From Maratus speciosus (lineage: Eukaryota; Arthropoda; Arachnida; Araneae; Salticidae), in NCBI GenBank assembly GCA_963932465.1, contig OZ010787.1:13318926-13382925 (forward strand): 64,000 nucleotides of DNA. Direction: 5' to 3'. This document shows positions 36,101-48,073 of this stretch, piece after piece; position 1 is the stretch's first letter, and each line of letters begins with the position of its first letter. The translations under genes were made by a program, and so were the position numbers. The notes beneath the pieces are model-generated. The model searched no databases, was not told the DNA's origin, and saw only the letters and a program-made list of their open reading frames with translations.

Positions 36101-36417
36101 TTGAAACAAACAATTGCTAACGGTAATTAAATTATTTTCGTTAATTAATAATCATATTAATTACAATAATAATTGATTTATATATGAATTAATTCATAAT
36201 ACATAGTATCGATTTTAGAAATAACTTAAATTTCTTTTGCAAGCGAAAAAGAAAACTTCAAATCTGTACGTGTGTTAGAAAATTCTTATGTGTGGAAACT
36301 AGAAAGAAAAAAATGATGAGACTCGTTGGATGTTTCAAGCAAACACTAATCATACATTATTAAAGAGTTAAAAGAAATCAGATTTTTCATGAGTAAGTTT
36401 TCAAGACGCATCCAACG
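33181..36417 (+). repeat. spacer of the giant inverted repeat, with a diverged arm copy
   Basis: From about 34440 to 36280 the spacer is recognisably like the left arm at about 31590-33050 in the same order and orientation: GATGATACTCCTTGG-type motifs with CATGAGAACT, then paired CACGTGA sites around a GATTGG motif, GTTTTCGAG, TTATTTTTAATTA, and GATTTTAGAAATAA followed by GCGAAA. Divergence is far greater than between the arms. An internal duplication lies near 35930-36180. 33181-34440 shows no recognised feature. Confidence 0.7.
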
Positions 36418-37784
36418 GTTCAAATTTTCATCACAACACTACTCATGACAGAAAAATCTTAACCCTTGATGCGATCTACGATTCGGGTAATCGGGATTCA
36501 CCTCGAAAATAAAAGTTATCCGTTTCAAACTCACATACTTGAACTAAATTAATGAGAGTTTCCGCTTTCATAATGAAAGGAATTTATTTCTAAAATCAAA
36601 CTATGCGATCTAAAATAATATAAAGATAAACCAATTATAATAAAAAGCAGTTAATGTTCTAATTACATTTAGCTATTGGTGGCTAACTATCTAAGTACTA
36701 ATTAAAAATAAACATCTCTAACAATTCTCGAAAATAACATTTACATTTCAGGGAAGGTAAGAAAGACAAGATTACACAAGGTGAGGATAAGAGGTAGGAC
36801 GATTCTCTCGAAAAACACGATAAGAACATACTCGTTAAACTAGGAAATGTTATCGTTCATTGATATCGAATCACGTGGTTGTGCTATTCACCAATCGCAC
36901 GATATGACGCTGTCACGTGATAGTCTGTTAACTGATATGAAATTCACTATCTTTTTTTTTTTCCTTATTTCACGTTGAACGTTTGATGAATGCAGACGCA
37001 TTTAAATCAAGCTGTTTAAGGTATGTTTAATTTTTCTCTTTATATGTAAAACGTAAAAATAATGCTTCCACTTACATAATACGTGAAGGGAGGAATTTGA
37101 AAGTTAATATATTTCGCTTTATTTACTGGCAACACCATATGCTAAAATATCTTTCCTTCGAAAGGTTTCTACATGTCGTTGAAATTAAATATATGTCTAT
37201 ACTCTGCAATATGCATAGCAAGTGTTTAAAATTTCATTCGCGGAAATGTTATTAAATTCGTAGTTATCATTATTCATGAAACTATTAAAAGAAAAAATCA
37301 CTTTAATATTTAAACTGTTTTTCAATTCTCTCCCCTTTTTTACCAATGGGAATTCTTCTTTTGACACGATGAAATTTCTGTGTGAATCCAGCGAATGAAA
37401 GGTAATTCTTCAAAGATTCAAAATCAAGTATGAGTTCTTTCTAACCGATGATCAGGCCCCCTACCTGCTGGGTTGCCCCAGCGGACCGGGTTTCATACCT
37501 GATATTGAGCAAGAAACCACATTTTTCAAGAATAAGTTCTCATGAACTACCCAAGCACTTTCATCGTTCTTCCTTTCAAGCAAACATTTGTCAAATATTT
37601 TTTAAAAACTATCAGACAAGAATTTTTTCAAGAATGAGTTTTCATAAACTAACAATGATCTCTCATCGTTATTTCTTGCAAGTATTCTCAATCATGTACC
37701 CATCTTTTAAGATAAAGTCTTAAAAATGACTTCTGCAAAAAGGGGACAATGACGAAAAAATTATTTTTAATAACCTTCTTTTTT

Positions 37785-40367
37785 AGGGTTTCGTTCATCT
37801 CACGAAACCCTATTCGTCTCGCTCCTCTGTCTGTCTGTCTGTCCGTCACAGAGCCCGTTCTCAGAGACTATACATGTTAGAGACTTGAAATTTTGGGTAC
37901 TTATAGCTGAACACCTCACATCAAACAACAAATCATAAAATTTTGAAAAAGTTGGTAATTAACCGAATTACGGGCTAATTAACTTCTAAAATTAACCAAT
38001 CCACCTTTTTAATGCAAATTCAAACTGACTTTCTCGAAATCATCCGTGTTTCTCCTAAGGGTTGCCAGTAAAATCAGCCGAATGCACGGTTACCACGGAG
38101 GAAATTAAGCCGAAAAATGAAGTGGAGATTTTAAAGCGAAATCGTATATCAGAAAATATTGGTCCGAGAAATTTGTAAATGGAATGGACAGACGCAGAGA
38201 AAAATCTACTTTCATTTGGTATAAAGTTCACAATTCTGCGATGTGTATAAGTTAAAATATCCACTAAAAATCGATCGATAAAAATTTAATTTCTTTAATT
38301 GGAAAGACAAGGAAATAAAAAGATTTCAATTCGGCGGGAAAGCAGGTAGACATAACGACGCTGCGGTTTTCCATAATAGCATATTTTAATAAGAAATTTT
38401 AACTTTTTAAATATTAAATTTTTTGGCATCCCGATGTCAAATTTCTCGCTGATTTCATTGATACCCATATCTAAGTCCTATCTTAATTACAAGCTGAAAT
38501 ATTAATTATTATTTAATTAATCGGTTTATTGCTATCAAATGCGTCGATTAAAATGAAGAGACGCGCTTATTTAACCACGAATTAACTTAAATTAGGAAAT
38601 CCAATAATTTGCCTGGGCTTTTTGAACAGCGATATGAGATAAGTATAACTCATTCATCATCAGAAAGTTTACTTCATACCACTATTTTCTAATAGTAATT
38701 TCAGGAAATATTTTGAATTATTGGTTAAGACCGCCACTCAGTCTGTTTGAAACTTTAAGATAGTTTATAACACATAGAAAAAAGTTTAAAAAAGAATGGA
38801 GTGTGATATTTCGAGGAGGAGGGGGGGGGGGTGGGGGGGAGCTAGAATTATTTTTAAAATCTTAGCGTTTGTTACCGCAGCAAATATTTTAAATTCTTGT
38901 TTGAGACCGCCACCATCCCGACCCATCTATCTACGGAAAGATTGCGTAAAGGAGTTTCGTTCAGATATGCTTTTGTTAAGAATTGAGTGCATTCCCTGGT
39001 GGTGGAATGTGGAACTAACATAACGCGATTTTGTTAAAATTAGGAAATCGAACAAGTCGATCTGTTTGAAACTTTAAGATATTTTATAACACATAAGATA
39101 AAGTGTAAGAAAGAATGACACGCGAAATTCCGGGGAGGGGGGGGGAGGCGCTAGATTTCTATTTAAAAAATTAGCGTTTCTGACCGCTTTAGGTGACTTT
39201 TTGGGGGGAGTCCTGAGATATATGCTACTTATTTAATATAAAATTGTCTAAAGTTTAGTTACCACTATTTCCTAATAGTAATTTCAGCAAATATCTTAAT
39301 TTCTTATTAAGACCGCTACCACCTCGAGTAACATATCTACTTATAGGTTGTTTAACGGAGTTTCCTTCCGATACAGTTTTGTTAAGAATAGAGTGCGCTC
39401 CCTGGTGGTGGAATGTGGAACTAACATTTTTGTTAAAATTAGGAAATATAACAAGGCGATCTGTTTGAAATTTTACGATAGTTTATAACACATTAGAAAA
39501 AGTTTATAAAAAATGGCGCGTGAAATTTCGGGAAGGTGGGGAGAGGGGGAGGGGCAAAATATTTCTTTTTTGTTTCATACCGTTTCAGGTGCGTTTTTTG
39601 ATGGAGTCCTCAGATACATGCTACTTATACTTATTAAATATAAATATGTCAAAAGTTAAATTACCACTATTTCCGAATAGTAATTTCAACAATTATCTTA
39701 AATTCTTGCTGAAGACCGCCACCCCCTCGAGTAACATATCTACTAATGGGTTGTGTAAAGGAGTTTCGTTCAGATACGCTTTTGTTAAGAATACAGTGCG
39801 CTCCCTGGTGGTGGAATGTGGAATTAACAGACCGCGATTTCATTTAAAGTAGGAAATCTAACAATTCAATCTGTTTTAAACTTTAAGATACTTTATAACA
39901 CACGATAATAAATTATAAAGAAGAAGGGCGCGTCGCATTTCGAGGAGGGGGGGGGGGGGTTGAGGGAGGTGCGCGAACAAAATTAGGAAATATAACTGGA
40001 CGATCTGTTTGAAACTTTAATATGGCTTATAAAACATAACATAAATTTTTAAAATCAGGCCGCGTCAAAAATCATGGTGACCATCTGCCCACTCCCCCCC
40101 CCCCAAGGGGGGCACATTTCTAAATTTGGCAGATACCCGTCATGTGATATATCGTAGCATTTTGGGGGGGGGGGGGGGTGGCGAACAAAATTAGGAAATA
40201 TAACAAGGCGAATATGTTTGAAACTCTAACATAGTTTAGGGTGTGTTTGCCAAAATTTAGAAGGTATTTCATGGCGATAAATGTACTGGACGTTTTGAAA
40301 GAAAGTGTTTTGAAAGGAATATTAAACGAAACCCTTTGTGCGATGTATGATCACACTTACCCACTTG
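37785..40367. mobile_element. 2.6-kb right-arm insertion, unknown type
   Basis: The left arm gives the empty site CCTTCTTTTTCTTCTTTG; here CCTTCTTTTTT precedes and TTTCTTCTTTG follows, so a T-run repeat is the only candidate TSD. It opens with a hairpin, AGGGTTTCGT with ACGAAACCCT, followed by (CTGT)n-CCGTC; AACGAAACCCT recurs 31 bp from the right end. The right two thirds are a tandem array (next entry). No coding frame. Confidence 0.7.
38730..40240. repeat. G-rich tandem array, unit about 320-400 bp, shorter units at right
   Basis: CGATCTGTTTGAAACTTTAA-like blocks recur near 39060, 39458, 39868 and 40000, each followed by TTTATAACACAT, then a G-rich run and, in the long units, CTCCCTGGTGGTGGAATGTG. 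G and C homopolymers of 9-14 bases mark each unit. Confidence 0.8.
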
Positions 40368-40484
40368 TTTCTTCTTTGTTTGGTGCTTTATTCAAATACG
40401 AAGGAGTTGGTCGCAATTCATCAAACTATCAAGACTCAGTTATCAAGAAATCATATATTTCAAACATTTTTCAAGAATTTTAAG

Positions 40485-40640
40485 AAATAAAGGACTATCA
40501 TCGTTTTTCCAATCATGATAGTGAATGAAACCAAGGACTATCATCGTTTTTCCTTTCATGAAAATGGATGAAACCAAGGGCTATCATCTTTTTTTCCAAT
40601 CATGATAATGAATGAAGCCAAGGACTATCATCGTTTTTCC
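40485..40640. repeat. short tandem repeat with AAGGACTATCATCG
   Basis: About three units of roughly 50 bp with AAGGACTATCATCGTTTTTCC and ATCATGATA. The mirror array is at 31590-31700, and diverged versions recur through the arms and spacer. Because the motif sits in open frames, peptides from it repeat DYHRF-like words; this is a repeat effect. Confidence 0.7.
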
Positions 40641-43600
40641 TACAAAATCCTTGCTGCAAAGAAAATTATAAAACAACCTCCTTTCAAAGGTGTTAATACA
40701 AAAACTTTTTCCATTATTGTTCAAGTGCTTAATTGTGAGAAAATAATTTCATCGAGACATGAAAACGATTTCAAGTCTTTCAATACTTTTCAGCGGTGTG
40801 AAAATTTTCATAGTTGTAGAAATTTTCAAGGGTACATCATAAATAAATGAAGCTTGTTGCAAACAATTTCAAAATTTCATCTTGGACACGAGGGAAAAAA
40901 AAAATCAAGTCTTCTACAAGTGATGTAAATATTTTCAAGTCTTTCAATATTTTTCAGCATGCATAAATTTTCAAATATGCGAGAAAAATAATTTCTACAA
41001 ATAATTAGAACAATTTCAGATCTTTCAAATATTTCTTCGAGCAAAACAAACAAACAAACAAAAAAATAACCAAGTTAAATTTAATTGCTGACACGTCTAA
41101 TGTCATAATTTTTTTCTATGTCTTTGGCATTAGGAAAATTCCAAAAGAAATAAAAACTTATATGATTTTATGTGAATAATAGCGTTTGAAACATGTGCAA
41201 ACATAATGGAAGAATTATGTTTCATTAAACGCGATTCATTGTTATCAGTGTTCAATAATAAAGCAGTGCATGGCTTTTACATTTATTCAACCATTGCTAA
41301 TCAATAGTTAAATGATAACTTTTAAAATTATCATCGGGACAATATTCTCTCGAAAAGATAAACTTAAGCAAGTCCGAACACGGCTATCTGCAAGCGTAGA
41401 TTATTCAATGAGTTAAGATTAGATAAAACCTTTGAAAGGTGTGAGAACGCCACCAGGTAACATGTTCAAACAAATCTCAATTCTTACTGAAATGTAGAGA
41501 AATTACAAAGCCATTATATGAAAATTTCTTCAGAAAATGTTTAAGTGGGTGAATATTGCGTAATTCAAATAAGTTTATGATACAGGGTTTAACGAGTCAA
41601 AAAATTTACTTGAACGAAACTATTTCAACTATGTTATATGTATAATGTTAAATTTAGGTATTTCCTCACACAATCATGTAGAACAAGATATATTTAGGTA
41701 AATGTAGGTAAAACTCCTTATATAAATTCACTGTTACAAATCTCTTAAATCAAATATTTTATGTCTAACATTTTCCGTTAACTAATCGTTGAATTAGTTT
41801 TCTTCTAGCATGTTAATCACAATGTTTTAAAACTTAACTAAGTTTCACTATGTATAAGATGATATGCTAATTAAGTAACGGGGAGTAGGTGAAAGAATTT
41901 TCATACAGTATCGGGAGTCAATATCATTCCACATCAATTGTGGAAAAGGAATTTTTACACTTATTATTATTTAAGTGTTTATACAGAAAAACTAGGTTAA
42001 ATTGTTGAATGTCGATATAATTGTTAAACTACCGTTTTATGAAAGAAACGACAAATAGTTCCTTTGCAAGAAAAAATCTCTCATATAAACATTATGCTTA
42101 AATCGTCCAAAAATCAAGTTAATTTTCTGAAAAATTGAAGCTTTGAATTTTCTCTCACTTTGTCTAATATATACTAACCACTAAAAAATGTGTATGAGTC
42201 AAAAGACAAACTTTCTTTTTTTATTTTTCACTTCAACGTTTTCTTTATTCTTATTTCAATGTTATTATTATTATTATTTTAATTTACGTACTTACTTTTT
42301 AAAGCAAATGTTATATTTCTTTTGCTTATGTGATATTCTCTTAAATGTTTATTTTATTTTATTATTTCTCATTTTTACAATGGCAACACTTTATTTTTCT
42401 AAATTCGTGGCATTACCTTTTATTTCTTTCCATATATTTATCTTTATTTGGTGGCAACATCTTTTAATTTTATTTAGTCATATATATTTCGCTTTTTTGA
42501 ATGCCAACATCTTTCAGTTTTATTTCGTTATATACATTTCTCTTTATTCAGTGGCAACACTATATTAATCTTTATTTGGTGGCAACATTCTATGCGAAAG
42601 TCTAACATCCCTTCTGGGACGACACACATAAGAAAATTTTAAGCAAATCGTGACATTTTCTAAGTCTCGCTAATTCATTTCCTCAATATATATCGTCATG
42701 TTATAGTACATTTCCTCCAAAAATTTATACTAAAATGATAAAACAGGTTTTTCTACACATATCAACTTCTCGAACAACACACTTCAGAAAATTTTAAGTG
42801 AAAATAAAATCTTCTCACACTCATTCCAGAAAAAAATCACGAAAATGACTCAGCGATTGTTGTTGCATGACTACAGATTTGTTAAACATGCTAGACTAAC
42901 AAAAGCATGCAAAGAAAACCACTTAACAGAATTTCACAAGTGACATTTTAAAATGGAACCATTTTTCTGAAAGAAGGGTCATTTCACAAACTTACCGCGT
43001 TCGAATTCCATGTTAGCGTTCAGGGAAAAATAATTCAACCAACATTACTCGAGTTAAAAACAAATTTCGAACAACAAATTTTCTAACGAGTCCAAATTCA
43101 AAATTAAGTTCGTAAAAGAAAATTTTAAAAAGAAAACATTTTCCATGTCATGGTAATTTTAAAAGAAAAAATTTTAAGAAAGAAAAAAAAAATTCTCAAA
43201 ATTTTTAAAGAAAAAGAAATTTTTCTATCATGCGAAAAAAAAAAAATCGTAAAAATTCGTAAAATTTTTTTTAAAAAAAAGTTTTTCTATCACGCGAAAA
43301 AAAAAAAAAAAAAAAAAAAAATTCTTAAAATTTTCTATTTCTTGAAAAAAAAAATCTTAACAAATTTTTTAACTTTAAAAAAAAAATCTTTTCAAAATAA
43401 ATCTTCGCGCCCTAACTATCAGCGTACTCTAACACGATCCTTCGCAAAAAACCTTATCCATTCACACTTCCGCTATGCACTTCCGCTAAAATATCACTAT
43501 CTAACAACACTTCCGGTCTACTTCCGCTCCAAAACGCGTTTATCCACGTCATACTGTAAGATAAAAACTCCCGAATGACCTTCATTTGACCTTGAGAGCG

Positions 43601-43643
43601 TGCCGCGTGCCGCACGCCGTGGAACCCGCAAATACATACTACT

Positions 43644-44054
43644 AAACGATCATAAATCTCAAATGCATACAGTAAGGGAATTCACCTCAATACTAATATT
43701 GGTGTTCACTTAAAGCTGTTTTATAACTTTTAGCACTAATGACTGTAAATAAACTGCTCTTTATTTTGTTATTTCAACAAATTAGTCATCGATAATATTT
43801 TGGATTTCAAATATGAAGGTTTCAGAGAGGTGTATTTGGGAAGAAAATTATTGATAGTAGCAAATTCTTTTTTGTTTCTTAATGTTCCTATCCCACAATC
43901 TTCAATGTGATATTTCTATAGTATTCTTTATAAGACGCTGTTACAAACCTACGATTGCAACTTTTGTATGAAATACAGGGTGTCCCACTAGAACGTAGCT
44001 CCGAAAAATATAGGTTTTAGAAAAGTACAAAAGGGAATAAAACAAAATAGTTGA
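43644..44054. other. mostly featureless; possible element end at 43978
   Basis: AT-rich. ACAGGGTGTCCCA at 43978, preceded by T, resembles DNA-transposon ends with a TA target, but no partner end was found. Confidence 0.35.
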
Positions 44055-44318
44055 AACCATATCCAAAATAGTACAAAATGGTTCGGCCAATGTTGGCTAA
44101 TTGTTGTATCACCTTGGCCCACTGTAAAAAATGCCTGCATATCCCAATCTTTTGCCAACAAATGCACAACAGTGGTCCAACCGTTAGCTGATGACCAGGA
44201 TCCTGTTCATGTACGCTGCAAACCAGAGAGGCCTCTCTACCCTACCATTTCCCGACAGCTTCCTCAAATTGTCAACGATGGGCAAACAATCTATGCTACC
44301 CAGGACTTGTATGTTTAA
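44055..44318 (+). other. possible coding fragment, 87 codons, unassigned
   Basis: Open between an in-frame TGA (44052-44054) and TAA (44316-44318), without a Met. The composition is more protein-like than its surroundings, with the segment ADDQDPVHVRCKPERPLYP and Cys, Trp and Pro spread along it. It could be a decayed exon, the end of a transposase, or chance. I do not recognise a family. Confidence 0.25.
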
Positions 44319-44525
44319 GAAATGAGTTAGTCATAGGAAGTGACGAAAATAGTCTAACAAATTGTCCGACAACTCGTTTGGCTTTAGTTAGGTTTTACTT
44401 AGATTCCCAGATTCGAGAGTCGGATGTATAAAATAAAGTTCTAGCAACATAGAAGATGAAACAATAATTTATTAATAAATCAAGGTGATAAAGGCATAAA
44501 TAACATGCTTCAAATATTTGTTTCT

Positions 44526-44562
<37 letters not shown>

Positions 44563-44568
<6 letters not shown>

Positions 44569-45190
44569 AGTATAAGATTATATTTATCCTGAACCAGCAC
44601 CCCCCCCCCCTCACAGAACAAGAAAAATAACTATGTAAACATTAAAACTATAACAAAAACTAGGAAAAAATAGGCTGCGGCCTCATCGGCAGTGGGTTAT
44701 GTTTCAAAAGCAGCCGAGCATTCGATAAAATATGCATAAGTGGCAGTGGGTTTCGGCCAGAACAGTGATAGCAAAATCAAATGTTAACATTCGATGGCTA
44801 TTATCACATGCTCCCCCCACCGTACGTTGGGTGATCTGTAGCCGTTGAGGTCGTATTTGGACCCTCATGGTGTCCAACTTTACTCACGTTGTAGCGATCG
44901 TTTCTATTATCACATGCTCCCCCACCGTACGGTGGGGGAGCATGTGATAATAGCCATCGAATGTTAACATTTGATTTTGCTATCACTGTTCTGGCCGAAA
45001 CCCACTGCCACTTATGCATATTTTATCGAATGCTCGGCTGCTTTTGAAACATAACCCACTGCCGATGAGGCCGCAGCCTATTTTTTCCTAGTTTTTGTTA
45101 TAGTTTTAATTTTTACATAGTTATTTTTCTTGTTCTGTGAGGGGGGGGGGGGGTGCTGGTTCAGGATAAATATAATCTTATACTGGTTTA
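44563..45190. mobile_element. foldback element with 264-bp arms
   Basis: Arms 44563-44826 and 44926-45190 are inverted, nearly identical copies from TAAACCAGTATAAG inward to CCACCGTACG. Both outer ends lie close to (TA)n tracts. The centre holds a captured gypsy fragment. The minus-strand frame here (44804-45019) only reflects arm plus fragment. Confidence 0.9.
44831..44904 (-). pseudogene. 74-bp fragment of gypsy pol inside the foldback
   Basis: Matches 48864-48937, the C-terminal end of pol in the nearby gypsy element, with 2 differences in 74 bases. It reads DRYNVSKVGHHEGPNTTST on the minus strand. It lies between direct copies of ATTATCACATGCTCCC...CCGTACG (about 44800-44826 and 44906-44931). 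Non-functional. Confidence 0.9.
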
Positions 45191-45276
45191 TATTTAATTT
45201 ATGTGTTTTACTGCAGCTGTTTGGCGCATTTCACATGAATTTATTTTGTTTTCTGTTGATGATTACTATACTTTAT

Positions 45277-45312
<36 letters not shown>

Positions 45313-45315
45313 TAA

Positions 45316-46840
45316 CCTTAAAGAATATGCATGAATAAGTTTATATAGATTGTGATTTTAACATTCATAGAAACTTCAGGGTTCCAAGGATGCCTAACTT
45401 TCATTCGTTTACTTTAAAGAATATGCATGAATAAATTTATATACAGTCGAACCCGGTTAAGACGCTCACGGTTAATACGCGATCCCGCTTAATACGCGGA
45501 TTTTTTCCGATCCCTTGAGCATCGCCTATAAGGCTAATGCAAAAATATCACGTTTAATACGCGAACGGTTATTACGCGATCCCGCTTAATACGCGATAAA
45601 TTTTCGGTCCTTTAAGAGAAAAAAATCACGCTTAAGACGCGAATTCATTGGTCAAGATACAAATTCCATCTCTCTTCTCGAGTTTTGCAAATTTAGTGGA
45701 TTTTTTTTTTTTTATTCAGAAAAAAAGCACTGTTTCCAAATAATATTATTTACTTTATTTAACAGCAAATTAATTAAGTAGAAAATTACTAATCGGAAAT
45801 AGTGGAAGATATTTCAATAAAACAAAAACCTGCTAAATTAGAAAAACTGCAATACTTCTTTGATTCCGCCTCCTCACATTCTTTGTCTCTAGCTTCGTGC
45901 ATGTTTTTACGGTAGTAGAGAGATTCAGGAGATGAATTCAGTCTACGCAGTTACGTCATAAAAATTATTATAGTTAGAGATGACCATGCATGTTGTTAGT
46001 GAGGTTTTAAACGTACGTTATATCAGTACTATGTTTTATAATACATATTATGGGCAACAAAAATGAATCTCGTAAAGATTAAACTCATACGACTGCGGTT
46101 GGATAATTTTTTTATGTTTTCTTTACTGTTTGCTATGCTAACAATATTTTTTTACACAAAAATTAATAAGGATTGTTTTTCCTATATTAAAAAGATTGAT
46201 AGATTATAATGGTACTCATTATTACAAGTACTAAATATGATTTTAAAAACTGATAATTTTAAAAAGTGAAAAAAATTTAACATTCCTATCTTTGTTTTTA
46301 AAAAATTACTCTAGTAGAAAAATTATTTTTGTTGTTTTATTTTTGGTTGCAACGCATTAATCGGAAATAAAGCCATGTTGGGATCCATATTTATTTTCCA
46401 TTATGATTTCAGTCGGTCCTATAAAAACAAACAATGAGTTAAAGTGGAATACAATTAAATTTTAATTAAATTAATTAATTAATTAAATTTTAATTAAAAG
46501 ACACAATGATTGACCATTAACATTTATATGAAAGCTCTAAAGTTTATTTAGACTATTAGATATGTAAATAAGTTCAGTTCCTGCAACATTATACAAATCA
46601 CGTTTAATACGCGATCCCGCTTAATACGCGAATTTTGTCCACTCCCTTCAAACGCGTCTTAACCGGGTTCCACTGTAGATTGTGATTTTATCATTAATAG
46701 AAACTTCAGGGTTCCAAGGATGCCTAACTTTCATTCGTTTACTTTAAAGAATATGCATGAATAAATTTATATAGATTGTGATTTTATCATTAATAGAAAC
46801 TTCAAGGTGCCAAGGATGCCTAACTTTCATTCGTTTACTT
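45316..46840. repeat. 97-bp tandem repeat, three units, one interrupted
   Basis: Units run from TTAAAGAATATGCATGAATA to CTTTCATTCGTTTAC at about 45317-45413, 45414-45443 plus 46678-46738, and 46739-46837. The middle unit is split by the pogo-like element. Confidence 0.88.
45444..46675. mobile_element. pogo-like Tc1/mariner element, non-coding
   Basis: 1232 bp with ends CAGTCGAACCCGGTTAAGACG and CGTCTTAACCGGGTTCCACTG and TA on both sides (45442-45443, 46676-46677). CCCGGTTAA-type ends are typical of pogo/Tigger elements. Subterminal repeats TTAATACGCGATCCCGC occur at both ends and are likely transposase sites. No transposase frame is left inside. Confidence 0.85.
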
Positions 46841-48073
46841 AATTGCATTTATTCAACTTTATTGGTTGCCAGAATTATTGATAAAGTGTTAGTACTCACC
46901 TCTTAATTTCCTCAGTCAGAAGCATCATCTGCGATAATCCAATTCTTGGCACTGCCGTTTGAAGTACAATCCACTGCACTATAATTTATTAACTCTCGAT
47001 GTGCGGCTGCACAGAAGCAAAACCCGCATTCTTTCGTATGAACCCGGAGAATACAAAATTCTCCCTTCTTTAAAAGAAAAGGTTATTTCCTCTCTAACCT
47101 AAAACTCCATCTCTAAAAAAGGGATGTTCCTTTTTCCGAATCTAAATTCCCTCTCCTTTCTTTTATTCTCATCTCCTCCTTAAGTTTTCTATCTGCTTAA
47201 ATCCCGCCTAAAAGTCATCTGCCCCTATCAAAATTTCCAAGGAGCGACTTCTTTCTCAAACCTGCTTACCATTCGTTGCCCGATATTTCCAACGCTATCA
47301 TATGATTTCTATAACAACACCTTTTACCCTGGTTTTCTGAAACTTATCCCTTAATATCTTAATCCCTTTTTATGACGTAATCTGAAACTCGCGTTACTAA
47401 CATGGGACATTTTTATAGCTAACTTGCTAATCTCACTAAAATTATACTGATGACAGAGTCACCGATGTGCAAAAATCCAGTCTCATTTGTTTTGAAACTC
47501 TGTCTATTCAAGTCAAACTTGTGAACATTTTAGACAAGTTTGCCTAACCGAGTATTTCCTTTACCAAACACGCAGTTACATCGGCAACACGCAAACCTGA
47601 AAACATATCCTGCTGGTCCAAATTCCTATATTATGTTTTTGTGTTTCTTTCCTTCCCTTTCCGCACACGTGTGATATGGCGGTGTTATTCCGACGAAATG
47701 TACCCCTGAGCTTCCATACACGGCTGAAATATACATTCCAGAACTTTTTTCTAAAACCAACATTTTACAAGTCTGCCTTGTAAAATGAAATCCTGTGGAA
47801 TTGAATGGTTTTCAAGCGTACACTCAAAATTTTCTGAAAGTCCGAAATTAAAATAGACTGCCTCACTGCCTCTGAATTAATATTCCTAACATGTTTGCGA
47901 CGGCGCGCGCATCTCAGGACGGAGCGGGAAATTTTGATTTCATTTTCAGGACCGAAGAATTTTGCGAAGCTAAGCATAACTCTTGTAAAGTGTTCTTTAA
48001 AAAATTATAAAAGATTCATTTTTTCATGTAACCTTTTGAAATACACATACATGAAATATGTTGTTATTATATA
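46841..48073. other. no gene recognised
   Basis: More GC-balanced and pyrimidine-rich than the neighbours. Short frames near 47765-48086 lie on both strands without support. It could be an old LTR or gene leader; nothing decides it. Confidence 0.35.

Larger units (their letters stand above)
36418..43643 (-). repeat. right arm of the giant inverted repeat
   Basis: Reverse copy of the left arm, from GTTCAAATTTTC at 36418 out to CATACTACT ending at 43643. It lacks the left-arm insertion but carries its own 2.6-kb insertion at 37785-40367; without that it is about 4.6 kb. Frames at 37448-37723, 40602-40850 and 42188-42568 are mirror copies of left-arm frames and have no recognisable domain. An A/T homopolymer tract lies at 43170-43390. 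Confidence 0.95.

Noticed and set aside
42188..42568. 126-codon Phe/Leu-rich frame that looks like a membrane protein, with mirror at 25528-25902
   Set aside because: Low-complexity AT-rich translation within the repeat arms; the mirror copy differs by an indel and changes at random positions.
43150..43578. Lys-rich frames here and at 24764-24946
   Set aside because: Translations of poly-A/poly-T tracts.
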